Assembly (NCBI GenBank): GCA_937874445.1
Contig: CALNAL010000235.1
Coordinates: forward strand, 1 to 6,487
Source of the DNA: an uncultured Acetobacteraceae bacterium
GTDB taxonomy: Bacteria > Pseudomonadota > Alphaproteobacteria > Acetobacterales > Acetobacteraceae
Reading direction: 5' to 3'
DNA length: 6,487 nt
Shown: piece by piece, positions 1-5,393 of the stretch
Layout: each line of letters starts with the position of its first letter
Numbering within the stretch: position 1 is the first letter of the stretch
Notes under the pieces: generated by a model
What the model was told of the DNA's origin: nothing
Seen by the model: only the letters and a program-made list of their open reading frames with translations
Database searches by the model: none
Translations under genes and position numbers: made by a program

Positions 1-121
1 TCTTTTTCCTGAAGGAAAAAGAAGCAAAAAGGACTTTTCCCCATTTGGCTCCGCGTCCGACCCAGGCGCGGAGCCCTTATAGGATAAAGCTTTCTTGGTT
101 CTTCTTGCTCGCAAGAAGAAC
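1..121. repeat. Multi-hairpin intergenic repeat, copy 1
   Basis: This is an AT-rich to mixed-composition intergenic element just downstream of moaE. It contains several inverted repeats. Hairpin A (1-22) has perfect 10-bp arms around a GA centre (CTTTTTCCT-GA-AGGAAAAAG core). A small AAAAG-GA-CTTTT follows at 27-38. Hairpin B has 9-bp perfect GC-rich arms at 47-55 and 67-75 (GGCTCCGCG/CGCGGAGCC). Hairpin C (98-121) has an 11-bp perfect stem around TC. The element aligns without gaps to 6369-6487 (101/119 identical by hand count, first 38 bases identical). Read on the minus strand, hairpin C begins 16 nt after the moaE stop, so it could end moa transcription, but no clean T-tract follows it. 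The element may be a dispersed chromosomal repeat of the REP type; that is inference. It may extend left beyond the window. Confidence 0.8.
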
Positions 122-137
122 ACCTTGCCTTGCTTTG

Positions 138-623
138 CTACTCCCAGCGCGCCGCCGCCGTATCGTCGTCGGCGCGGGCCGCCACCCACTGTGCGCCGCC
201 GTCGGCGAACTCTTCCTTCTTCCAGAAGGGCGCGCGGGTCTTGAGCCAGTCGATCAGGAAGGCGGTGGCCTCCAGGGCCGCCGCGCGATGCGCCGCCGTG
301 GCCGCCACCAGCACGATGCGCGCGCCGGGGGCCATCCGCCCGACGCGGTGGATCACCGTCACGCCCTGCAAGTCCCACCGCCGCACCGCCTCGCGGGCGA
401 TGTCTTCGAGGGCCCGCTGCGTCATCGCCGGGTAGTGTTCCAGGATCAGCGCCGCCAGCGCCCGTCCGCCGGCCGCGTCGCGTACGGTGCCGACGAAGCA
501 GCCGATGCCGCCCACGTCGGTGCGTCCCGCGGTCAGGGCCGTCAGCTCGGCGCCGGGGTCGAAATCCGCCTCCTGCACCCGCACGCGCAGAGGGACGTCC
601 GCGACGCGCGCCTCGCCGGCCAT
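138..623 (-). CDS. moaE: Molybdopterin synthase catalytic subunit MoaE
   Basis: The large subunit of molybdopterin synthase binds cyclic pyranopterin monophosphate and inserts two sulfurs, delivered by the MoaD thiocarboxylate, to make the molybdopterin dithiolene in the cytoplasm. The 161-residue length fits the family. Recognisable family segments are GCFVGTVRD (about 41-49), LEHYPAMT (about 61-68), HRVGRMAPGARIVLVA (about 92-107) and LKTRAPFWKKE (about 127-137). K128 and K135 have the seven-residue spacing of the active-site lysines of E. coli MoaE (K119 and K126). The ATG overlaps the moaD stop as TGATG, which fixes the start and implies translational coupling at the expected 1:1 subunit ratio. 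It is the last gene of the run, and a hairpin repeat follows its stop. The identification is secure. Confidence 0.97.
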   Translation of the reverse strand: MAGEARVADVPLRVRVQEADFDPGAELTALTAGRTDVGGIGCFVGTVRDAAGGRALAALILEHYPAMTQRALEDIAREAVRRWDLQGVTVIHRVGRMAPGARIVLVAATAAHRAAALEATAFLIDWLKTRAPFWKKEEFADGGAQWVAARADDDTAAARWE

Positions 624-895
624 CAGCCGCCCGTCACCGGCGGAAAGAAGGCCACCTCGTCACCGGGATGCACCGCGGTCTCGGGGGTGGCGAATTCCTG
701 GTTGACGGCGCAGCGCACCTGCATGCGTGCCGCCAGCGCCTCGGCGTAGACCGGGCCGCGCGCGGCGAGATGGGCCACCAGCGTCGCCACCGTGGTCACA
801 TCCCCGGGCAGCGTCAGCTCCTCCTCGCCGCAGCCCAGCCGCTCGCGCAGCCAGGCAAACCACAGCAGGCGAACCGGCCGCGCCCCGTCCATCAT
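623..895 (-). CDS. moaD: Molybdopterin synthase sulfur carrier subunit MoaD
   Basis: This is the small ubiquitin-like sulfur carrier of molybdopterin synthase. Its C-terminal glycine is adenylated by MoeB and converted to a thiocarboxylate that donates sulfur in the MoaE active site. The predicted 90-residue protein has the typical family pattern: an N-terminal VRLLWFAWLRERLG strand/helix, a central CAVNQEF segment, HPGDEVAFFPPV near the end, and the diagnostic terminal Gly-Gly (residues 89-90). Three in-frame starts are stacked: GTG at 898, ATG at 895 and ATG at 892. The ATG at 895 is preferred because it forms a TGATG overlap with the stop of the upstream lipoprotein, the same junction type seen between moaD and moaE. 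Only a weak AAGAAG lies upstream, so coupled re-initiation is likely. Confidence 0.96.
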   Translation of the reverse strand: MMDGARPVRLLWFAWLRERLGCGEEELTLPGDVTTVATLVAHLAARGPVYAEALAARMQVRCAVNQEFATPETAVHPGDEVAFFPPVTGG

Positions 896-1401
896 CACTT
901 CTTGTCGGGAATGGTGGTGATCGTGCCGTCGGCTCCCACCAGGGTGGAGGTGCCGTTGCCGTTGGGCACCACGATTCCGGTGCCGCCCTTGGGGTCGGTA
1001 TAGGTGCGCACCCCGTTGCCGGAGGGCACGGAGGCCCCGGCCTGCGGGGCCATTCCCTGCGGAGTCGGCTGCGGATGGGCCGGCGGCAGGCTGGGCATGG
1101 CGGCGGAGTGGTCCTCCTGCTGCATCTCCTGCTCGATGTCCTGCAGGGTCGGAGTCGGCTTGACAGGGCCGGGCCAGACGTCGCCCTCCTCCGGCGCCAG
1201 CGTCTCGAGCTTGGCGTTCTTGCCCTCGACTCGCAGCATGTTCGGCGCGTCCCCCACCGGCTGGTTGGGGTTGAGGTGGAAGGAATGCGTATCACGCAGG
1301 AATCCGCCGGCCCCGTCGGTCGGATCGCTCGCGTAGTCGGAGCAGGCGGGCAACAACAGGGTCAGACCGAACAGCGCAAAACGCCACCCAGAGCGGCACA
1401 T
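895..1401 (-). CDS. Predicted lipoprotein of unknown function
   Basis: The 168-residue protein starts with a short basic and hydrophobic signal (CRSGWRFALFGLTLLLPAC) ending in a lipobox-like LPAC, with C20 as the probable lipidated residue, so it should be membrane-anchored on the periplasmic side. The mature part is low in predicted hydrophobic structure: an acidic/glycine segment, then HSFHLNPNQP, a VWPGPVKPTPTLQDIEQEMQ segment (about 76-95), a proline/glutamine-rich linker, and a glycine-rich tail (TDPKGGTGIVVPNGNG, then TLVGADGTITTIP). I do not recognise a named domain; similar small lipoproteins with a WPGP...PTLQD core seem familiar from Acetobacteraceae, from memory only. GAGGA lies 9 nt before the ATG. 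Its stop overlaps the moaD start, while 113 nt separate it from mobB, so it is probably the first gene of a lipoprotein-moaD-moaE unit. A direct role in molybdenum metabolism is not shown. Confidence 0.85.
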   Translation of the reverse strand: MCRSGWRFALFGLTLLLPACSDYASDPTDGAGGFLRDTHSFHLNPNQPVGDAPNMLRVEGKNAKLETLAPEEGDVWPGPVKPTPTLQDIEQEMQQEDHSAAMPSLPPAHPQPTPQGMAPQAGASVPSGNGVRTYTDPKGGTGIVVPNGNGTSTLVGADGTITTIPDKK

Positions 1402-1421
1402 CGGCGAACATCCTCGTGCAG

Positions 1422-1439
1422 TCGGTTCGGGGGAACCGA
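1422..1439. promoter_or_regulatory. Inverted repeat upstream of the lipoprotein-moaDE unit
   Basis: A perfect 7-bp inverted repeat (TCGGTTC, four G, GAACCGA on the plus strand) lies 20 nt upstream of the lipoprotein start and within the 113-nt gap after mobB. It could be an operator or a 5' leader hairpin. A GC-rich arm pair (CCGCC/GGCGG) nearer mobB might help end mobB transcription, but no T-run follows it. No convincing -35/-10 pair was found here. Confidence 0.3.
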
Positions 1440-1514
1440 AACGTTGTCGGCACTTTGCCTGCGGAACGCGTCCGGCTCAAGCCTCCCGCCTCCGGGGCGG
1501 AAGCGAGCCTTGTT

Positions 1515-2018
1515 CTACTGGCCCCCGAGGCCCAGGAAATCAAGCGCCCAGGCGACAATAGCGGACGGGTCGTCGAGCGGCAGCACCGGGCGGTCGCATC
1601 CGGCAAGGGGGGTATCCGCGGCCACCGCCACGATGTCGGGCCGTCCCGGCCAGATCGGCGCACGCCCCAGGGCGGGGCGATGGACCTCGATCTTGGGATG
1701 GGGGTCCTGCTTGAACCCCTCCACCAGCACCAGATCGACCGGGGAAAGGTGTCCGAGCAGGTCGGTCAGCGTAGGTTCGGGTTCGCCGCGCACCTCATGC
1801 ATCAGCGCCCAGCGCTGCCCCGCCGCGATCAGCACCTCGTGCGCCCCGGCCTGGCGATGGCGCCACGAGTCCTTGCCGGGCTGGTCGAGATCGAAGCCGT
1901 GGTGCGCGTGCTTGACCGACGACACCGTCAGCCCCCGTGCCACCAGCAGCGGCAGCAGCGCCACCAGCAGCGTGGTCTTGCCGCTGCCCGACCATCCGGT
2001 CAGCCCTAAAATCTTCAT
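1515..2018 (-). CDS. mobB: Molybdopterin-guanine dinucleotide biosynthesis adaptor protein MobB
   Basis: MobB is a GTP-binding accessory protein that works with MobA in attaching a nucleotide to the molybdenum cofactor or handing it on to target enzymes. The 167-residue protein opens with a P-loop, TGWSGSGKTTL (about 7-17, lysine K14). The family-typical VKHAHHGFDLDQPGKDSWRH segment follows, then AGAHEVLIAA, and a Walker B/effector-like LVLVEGFKQDPHPKIEVHR. Translation from this ATG gives the canonical MKILGLTG start. The frame remains open upstream to about 2270, but that part is out-of-frame sequence overlapping pgsA and is not MobB-like. A GGAAG lies 4 nt before the ATG. The gap to the pgsA stop is only 14 nt, so mobB is probably cotranscribed with pgsA. 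MobA is not in the window. Confidence 0.95.
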   Translation of the reverse strand: MKILGLTGWSGSGKTTLLVALLPLLVARGLTVSSVKHAHHGFDLDQPGKDSWRHRQAGAHEVLIAAGQRWALMHEVRGEPEPTLTDLLGHLSPVDLVLVEGFKQDPHPKIEVHRPALGRAPIWPGRPDIVAVAADTPLAGCDRPVLPLDDPSAIVAWALDFLGLGGQ

Positions 2019-2032
2019 TGTGCTTCCCGGAC

Positions 2033-2650
2033 TTATTTCGTGGAGGAGGCCGGCCCGTCCGAGGGGGCATTCTGCGCGGCGGCGTCGATGGCGTGGCGCA
2101 GCCCGGCGCGCAGATAGTCCCACCCCGTCACCAGCGTCAGCACGGCGGCCACCCAGAACATCGCCTCGCCGATGAACGAGACGGGCAGCCAGGGGATGCC
2201 GAGCAGTTGGGCGGAGGTATCGCCGGCCAGCAGGGTGCCGAGGGCGCCCATCTGGAAGCCGGTCTTCCACTTGGCCAGGCGGGTCACGGGCAGGCCGCGG
2301 CGCACGCCGGCGAGGTATTCGCGCAGCCCGCTCACCAGGATCTCGCGCAGCATGATGACGATGGCGGGATAGAGCCCGGCGGCCGAGAGGCGTCCGCAGC
2401 CCACCAGCATCATCAGCGCCGCGCCGACCAGCAGCTTGTCGGCGATGGGGTCGAACATCCGCCCGAAGTCGGACTGCTGGCGCCTGGCGCGGGCCAGCTT
2501 GCCGTCGAAGTAGTCGGTGATGGCCGCCGCGCTGAAGAGGATGCAGGCGAGAAAATCGGTCAGCGGCAGATGCAGGGCCACCAGCACCACCAGCAGCGGG
2601 ATGGCGGCGATGCGCGAAAGGGTCAGGACGTTGGGCAGGTCGGTCAGCAT
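2033..2650 (-). CDS. pgsA: CDP-diacylglycerol--glycerol-3-phosphate 3-phosphatidyltransferase
   Basis: This inner-membrane enzyme makes phosphatidylglycerol phosphate from CDP-diacylglycerol and glycerol 3-phosphate, the committed step towards phosphatidylglycerol and cardiolipin. The full CDP-alcohol phosphotransferase signature is present and correctly spaced: D46-x2-D49-G50-x2-A53-R54-x8-G63-x3-D67-x3-D71. Hydrophobic segments flank it (about 13-30, 33-45, 73-84, 90-104, and near 155-180), consistent with a polytopic protein. The N-terminal LPNVLTLSRIAAIPLL is typical of PgsA. At 205 residues it is somewhat longer than the E. coli enzyme, the extra being a polar, probably flexible C-terminal tail. 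There is no clear Shine-Dalgarno before the ATG. It lies 103 nt downstream of uvrC, a common alphaproteobacterial neighbour. Confidence 0.95.
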   Translation of the reverse strand: MLTDLPNVLTLSRIAAIPLLVVLVALHLPLTDFLACILFSAAAITDYFDGKLARARRQQSDFGRMFDPIADKLLVGAALMMLVGCGRLSAAGLYPAIVIMLREILVSGLREYLAGVRRGLPVTRLAKWKTGFQMGALGTLLAGDTSAQLLGIPWLPVSFIGEAMFWVAAVLTLVTGWDYLRAGLRHAIDAAAQNAPSDGPASSTK

Positions 2651-2659
2651 GGGGAATCG

Positions 2660-2688
2660 AGATTAGGCCAAACGCGCGCCGCGGTCAG
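2660..2688 (-). promoter_or_regulatory. Weak candidate pgsA promoter, possibly giving a near-leaderless transcript
   Basis: On the minus strand CTGACC (-35, 4/6 to consensus) and TAATCT (-10, 3/6) are separated by 17 nt, with only 9 nt between the -10 and the pgsA ATG. Transcription from it would begin at or next to the start codon, which fits the lack of a visible ribosome-binding site. The match is weak and read-through from uvrC is an alternative. Confidence 0.2.
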
Positions 2689-2753
2689 CCCGTCACGTGC
2701 AGAGTTCCCGCGCCGGGGGCATGAAATGTTCCGCACGGGCTCGGCTCCCCCTG

Positions 2754-4685
2754 TCACGGTGCCAGATGCGCGTCGGGATGGAAGTGGGCGTACACCCGTC
2801 GCGCCGTCTCGCGCGAGATGCCCGGCGCCGCCTCCAGGTCGGGCAGCCCCGCCGCCCCCACCCCGCGCGCCGAACCGAAATGGTTGAGCAGCGCGCGCTT
2901 GCGGGCCGGGCCGATCCCCTCGATCTCGTCGAGCTCGGAGCGCACCAGCGCCTTGGAACGCCCGGCGCGGTGGGTGGTGATGGCGAAGCGGTGCGCCTCG
3001 TCGCGCAGGCGCTGGAGGAAGTAGAGCACCGGGTCGCGCTCGGGGAGCTGGAAGGGCGCGCGGTCCTCGGTGTGGAACCACTCGCGCCCGGCGTTGCGGT
3101 CGGGCCCCTTGGCCACGCCCACCAGCCGCACCGGGGGGGCGCCGATCTCCGCCAGGGCCTCGCGCACCGCCGAAAGCTGCCCCGCGCCGCCGTCGATCAG
3201 CACCAGGTCGGGCCAGTCGGCGGGCAGCGCGTCGGGGTCGTCGTTCTCGCGCAGGGAGCGGCCGAAGCGGCGCTGCATCACCTCGCGCATCATGCCGAAG
3301 TCGTCGCCCGGGGTGACGGGGCCGCGAATGGCGAACTTGCGGTAGGCCCCTTTGGTAAACCCCTCGGCCCCGGCCACGATCATCACCCCGTAGGGGTTGG
3401 TGCCCATGATGTGGGAGTTGTCGTAGACCTCGATGCGCTCGGGCCGGCGCGGCAGGCCGAACAGGGTGGCCACCGCCTCCAGCAGCCGGGCCTGCCCGGC
3501 GCTCTCGGCGAGGCGGCGCTCCAGCGCCTCGCGGGCGTTGGTCTGGGCGTGCAGCATCACCGCGTGCTTCTCGCCGCGCTGCGGCACCGCCAGCTCCACC
3601 CGGCCGTTTCGCCCGAAGGTCTCCGCCTTCAGCCGCAGCGCCTGCTCCACGAGGTCCTGCTCGGGCAGCGCGTGGCTGAGCAGGATCAGCGGCGGGGGCG
3701 GCTTGTCGTCGTAGAACTGGCCGAGGAAGGCGGCCAGCACCTGCGGCGCCTCCTCGTTGCGCGCGTTGGCGGGGAAGAAGGCGCGGCTGCCGTTGTTGCG
3801 CCCGCCACGGATGAAGAACACCTGCACGCAGGCCATCCCCGCCGCCTGCCACACCGCCGCCACGTCGGCATCGCCGAGCGAGGCGAGATTGACCACCTCG
3901 GTGGACTGCACATGGGTGAGCGCGCGGATGCGGTCGCGCAGGGCGGCGGCGCGCTCGAACTCCAGGGCGGCGGCGGCGCCCTCCATCTCGGCGGCCAGCT
4001 CGCGCTGCACGTCGCCCTGATGGCCGGAGAGGAAGGCCCGCGCCTGGCCGACCAGCGCGGCATAGTCCGCCTGCGAGATGCGCTCCACGCAGGGCGCCGA
4101 GCAGCGGCGGATCTGGAAGAGCAGGCACGGCCGGCTGCGGGCGGCGAACACCGTGTCGGCGCAGGAGCGCAGCAGAAAGATGCGCTGCATCGCCGTCACC
4201 GTCTGGTTGACCGCCCAGGCCGAGGCGAACGGCCCCCAGTAGCCGGCCTTGCGGGTGCGCGCCCCGCGGTGCTTGGCGATCTGCGGAAAGGGGTGGTCCT
4301 CGGTCAGCATCAGCCAGGGGTAGGATTTGTCGTCGCGCAGCTGGATGTTGTAGCGGGGCTTGAGGCGCTTGATGAGGTTGGACTCGAGCAGCAGCGCCTC
4401 GGCCTCGGTATGGGTGGTGACGATCTCCATCGCCACCGTCTCCGAGACCATCCGCCGCAGCCGCTCGGGCAGGCGGGCCACCTGGGTATAGGCCACCACC
4501 CGGTTCTTCAGCAGCCGCGCCTTGCCCACGTAGAGGGCGTTCCCCTTGGCATCGAGCATCCGGTACACGCCCGGCGCGAGCGGCAGGGTGGCCAGAGTCG
4601 CCTCGATTACCGCGACGCCGCGCGGCGCGGGAGCGGTCTCGGAGGCAACCTGGACGGGCGATTCTGGGGGAACGGAGTCGGTCAT
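2754..4685 (-). CDS. uvrC: Excinuclease ABC subunit C
   Basis: UvrC is the nuclease of nucleotide excision repair, cutting on both sides of a lesion in the UvrB-DNA complex. The 643-residue protein has every expected part. The GIY-YIG nuclease has GVY at 39-41, YVG at 52-54 and the family glutamate E101 in LLLESNLIK. Four cysteines, C175, C187, C195 and C199, have the 12/8/4 spacing of the iron-sulfur ligands reported for E. coli UvrC. A UVR segment lies at about 225-258. The RNase H-like 5' nuclease has D422 (YDNSH), D498 (LIDGG) and H565 (DEAHRFA). The tail has two helix-hairpin-helix motifs (IEGIGPARKRALL, and APGISRETARRVY). A GTG at 4703 would add six residues; the ATG at 4685 is preferred because it begins MTDS and overlaps an upstream small frame as ATGA. 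No alphaproteobacterial GTTC-N7-GTTC SOS box is visible. Confidence 0.97.
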   Translation of the reverse strand: MTDSVPPESPVQVASETAPAPRGVAVIEATLATLPLAPGVYRMLDAKGNALYVGKARLLKNRVVAYTQVARLPERLRRMVSETVAMEIVTTHTEAEALLLESNLIKRLKPRYNIQLRDDKSYPWLMLTEDHPFPQIAKHRGARTRKAGYWGPFASAWAVNQTVTAMQRIFLLRSCADTVFAARSRPCLLFQIRRCSAPCVERISQADYAALVGQARAFLSGHQGDVQRELAAEMEGAAAALEFERAAALRDRIRALTHVQSTEVVNLASLGDADVAAVWQAAGMACVQVFFIRGGRNNGSRAFFPANARNEEAPQVLAAFLGQFYDDKPPPPLILLSHALPEQDLVEQALRLKAETFGRNGRVELAVPQRGEKHAVMLHAQTNAREALERRLAESAGQARLLEAVATLFGLPRRPERIEVYDNSHIMGTNPYGVMIVAGAEGFTKGAYRKFAIRGPVTPGDDFGMMREVMQRRFGRSLRENDDPDALPADWPDLVLIDGGAGQLSAVREALAEIGAPPVRLVGVAKGPDRNAGREWFHTEDRAPFQLPERDPVLYFLQRLRDEAHRFAITTHRAGRSKALVRSELDEIEGIGPARKRALLNHFGSARGVGAAGLPDLEAAPGISRETARRVYAHFHPDAHLAP

Positions 4686-4819
4686 TGCCCGTTCATGTGG
4701 CACGCGGGCCGGGGCGCCTCAAGGCGGCGGGAACGATCCACCGATCCTGTGGATAAGTTTGTGGGCAACCAGGGAAACAAACCGCGTAACCGCCCGGAAT
4801 CCCACGGCCTTCCTCGCAT
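4682..4819 (-). other. Possible leader ORF ending in an ATGA overlap with uvrC
   Basis: A 45-codon frame starts at an ATG exactly where the 94-nt element begins on the minus strand; a TTG at 4879 would extend it to 65. It ends TGA at 4684-4682, overlapping the uvrC ATG. Its translation (MRGRPWDSGRLRGLFPWL, then a TNLSTGSVDRSRR segment) resembles that of the open frame before the SDR gene (ARGRAHHSNRLAEFSPWL, then TGLSTATVDCSR), which also ends in ATGA with its gene. Several codon differences between the two are synonymous. No strong ribosome-binding site is seen, and the SDR-side frame lacks an ATG (only a distant GTG at 6431). It may be a leader peptide, a degenerate gene end, or chance. Confidence 0.25.
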
Positions 4820-4824
4820 TGCCC
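4731..4824. repeat. 94-nt duplicated upstream element, copy before uvrC
   Basis: This stretch aligns without any gap to 6211-6304 (60/94 identical by hand count; weaker similarity continues about 10 nt to the left). Conserved blocks are GAAC-ATCCACCG at the left, GTGG-CA-CC in the middle, GGAAT, and TTCCTCG-TGCCC at the right. It contains an ATCCAC/GTGGAT inverted repeat (4736-4754) and two TGTGG-based direct repeats 12 nt apart (4748 and 4760). It ends 45 nt before the preferred uvrC start. Occurrence before two neighbouring genes suggests a shared regulatory or mobile-repeat origin; the function is unknown. Confidence 0.6.
4748..4756 (-). promoter_or_regulatory. Consensus DnaA box within the 94-nt element
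   Basis: The plus strand reads TGTGGATAA, the exact complement of the classical DnaA box TTATCCACA. A degenerate second box, TGTGGGCAA, begins 12 nt later at 4760. The corresponding sites in the copy at 6211-6304 are GGTGGACAG and TGTGGTCAG, so strict DnaA consensus is not conserved. DnaA binding is possible but a single exact 9-mer is weak evidence. Confidence 0.3.
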
Positions 4825-4850
4825 AGATTGACGGCAGCAACGGTAACTCG

Positions 4851-4908
4851 TTGATTTCATTTAAAATTGCGCATGACAATTGTTTTACATGGTTGAAATA
4901 AACGCGCC
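4851..4908 (-). promoter_or_regulatory. AT-rich patch, probable promoter zone for uvrC
   Basis: An AT-rich patch stands out from the GC-rich surroundings (ATTTAAAATT, the ACAATTGT palindrome, TTTTACAT). It lies in the only sizeable gap between folB and uvrC and is the natural place for a uvrC promoter, about 170-220 nt before the start codon. I could not settle on a well-spaced -35/-10 pair. Confidence 0.3.
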
Positions 4909-4921
4909 ATCCCCCTCAGAT

Positions 4922-4946
4922 TCCACGCGCTTGCGGCAGGCGTGGA
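4922..4946 (-). terminator. Hairpin just after folB, weak terminator candidate
   Basis: A perfect 7-bp stem (TCCACGC/GCGTGGA) with an 11-nt loop lies 6 nt beyond the folB stop. On the minus strand it is preceded by a TTTTG tract but not followed by a T-run, so it is not a classical Rho-independent terminator. Confidence 0.3.
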
Positions 4947-4952
4947 CAAAAT

Positions 4953-5366
4953 TCAGCGGCGCCGACGCTCAACCTCCACACCGGCACTGGTCACGTCGGC
5001 AAAAGCGTCGAGTTTTTCTACCCGCACCCGAGACAAAACGACTCGCGAATCGGTGAGTGCTACCTCGGCAATTCGCTCGGCCAGCGTTTCGACCAGCTGG
5101 ATATGTCCGGCGCCCACGATGGTGCGCACCTTCTCGGCCAGAGCCTCGTAGTCGACCACCCGTTCCAGCGAATCGCGCCCGACGCCGGAGCGCGAGAGCG
5201 CCGCGCGCGCGGCCTCGTCCTCCACGGCGAGATCGACATTAATGCGCACCCGCTGGCGCGCCTGGTGCTCGCGTGGATAGACGCCGATCGAAGCCATCAG
5301 CACCATGTCGTGCAGAAAGACGTGGCGCAGGCCGCGCACGGCGTCGGCGATGCGGGGGGTGTCCAT
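4953..5366 (-). CDS. folB: Dihydroneopterin aldolase
   Basis: FolB cleaves 7,8-dihydroneopterin to 6-hydroxymethyl-7,8-dihydropterin and glycolaldehyde in folate synthesis. The 137-residue protein covers the whole tunnelling fold: VFLHDMVLMASIGVYPREHQ near the start, VVDYEALAEKV in the middle, LVETLAERIAEVAL, and VRVEKLDAFADVTSAGVEVER at the end. E33, Y73, E93 and K118 line up by eye with the catalytic/binding residues E22, Y54, E74 and K100 of the S. aureus enzyme, so activity is expected. The N-terminus is about 15 residues longer than minimal FolB proteins; an AGGA 10 nt upstream supports the ATG at 5366. It sits 19 nt downstream of a pteridine-reductase-like gene and is probably cotranscribed with it. 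A dihydroneopterin epimerase (FolX-like) activity cannot be excluded from sequence. Confidence 0.93.
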   Translation of the reverse strand: MDTPRIADAVRGLRHVFLHDMVLMASIGVYPREHQARQRVRINVDLAVEDEAARAALSRSGVGRDSLERVVDYEALAEKVRTIVGAGHIQLVETLAERIAEVALTDSRVVLSRVRVEKLDAFADVTSAGVEVERRRR

Positions 5367-5367
5367 G

Positions 5368-5393
5368 ATGCGCTATTCCTATGCTCTATTCCT
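5368..5393. repeat. Tandem 13-nt duplication over the SDR stop and folB ribosome-binding region
   Basis: Two adjacent 13-nt copies, ATGCGCTATTCCT and ATGCTCTATTCCT on the plus strand, differ by one base. On the minus strand each unit reads AGGAATAG-x-GCAT, so each carries an AGGA and a TAG. The first TAG is the actual stop of the SDR gene, and the second AGGA is placed 10 nt before the folB ATG. The duplication may have created the present folB ribosome-binding site. Confidence 0.85.

Noticed and set aside
1..121. CRISPR array or transposon terminal repeat
   Set aside because: There is no regular repeat-spacer series, the two copies are in direct orientation, and no transposase lies between them.
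2019..2270. N-terminal extension of mobB into pgsA
   Set aside because: The extension overlaps pgsA in another frame and is arginine-rich non-MobB sequence; the ATG at 2018 gives the canonical MobB start and has a ribosome-binding site.
2651..2753. Terminator between uvrC and pgsA
   Set aside because: The gap is GC-rich with short imperfect complementarities only; no stable stem followed by a T-run is present.
727..2887. Other long plus-strand open frames opposite moaD, mobB and pgsA
   Set aside because: They cross several real genes, give Arg/Pro/Ala-rich sequence without a domain, and follow the mirror-frame pattern of the minus-strand genes.
4731..4824. Replication origin
   Set aside because: Only one exact DnaA box plus a degenerate one and a short AT-rich patch are present, with no dnaA, hemE, parA or rep gene nearby.
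2697..4901. Long plus-strand open frame of 734 codons opposite uvrC
   Set aside because: It is antisense to an unmistakable uvrC, its translation is a low-complexity His/Gly/Arg/Gln-rich product, and such frames are a normal by-product of GC-rich coding DNA.
4686..4952. LexA (SOS) box before uvrC
   Set aside because: I looked for the alphaproteobacterial GTTC-N7-GTTC pattern on both strands; isolated GAAC and GTTC tetramers occur but not at the required spacing.
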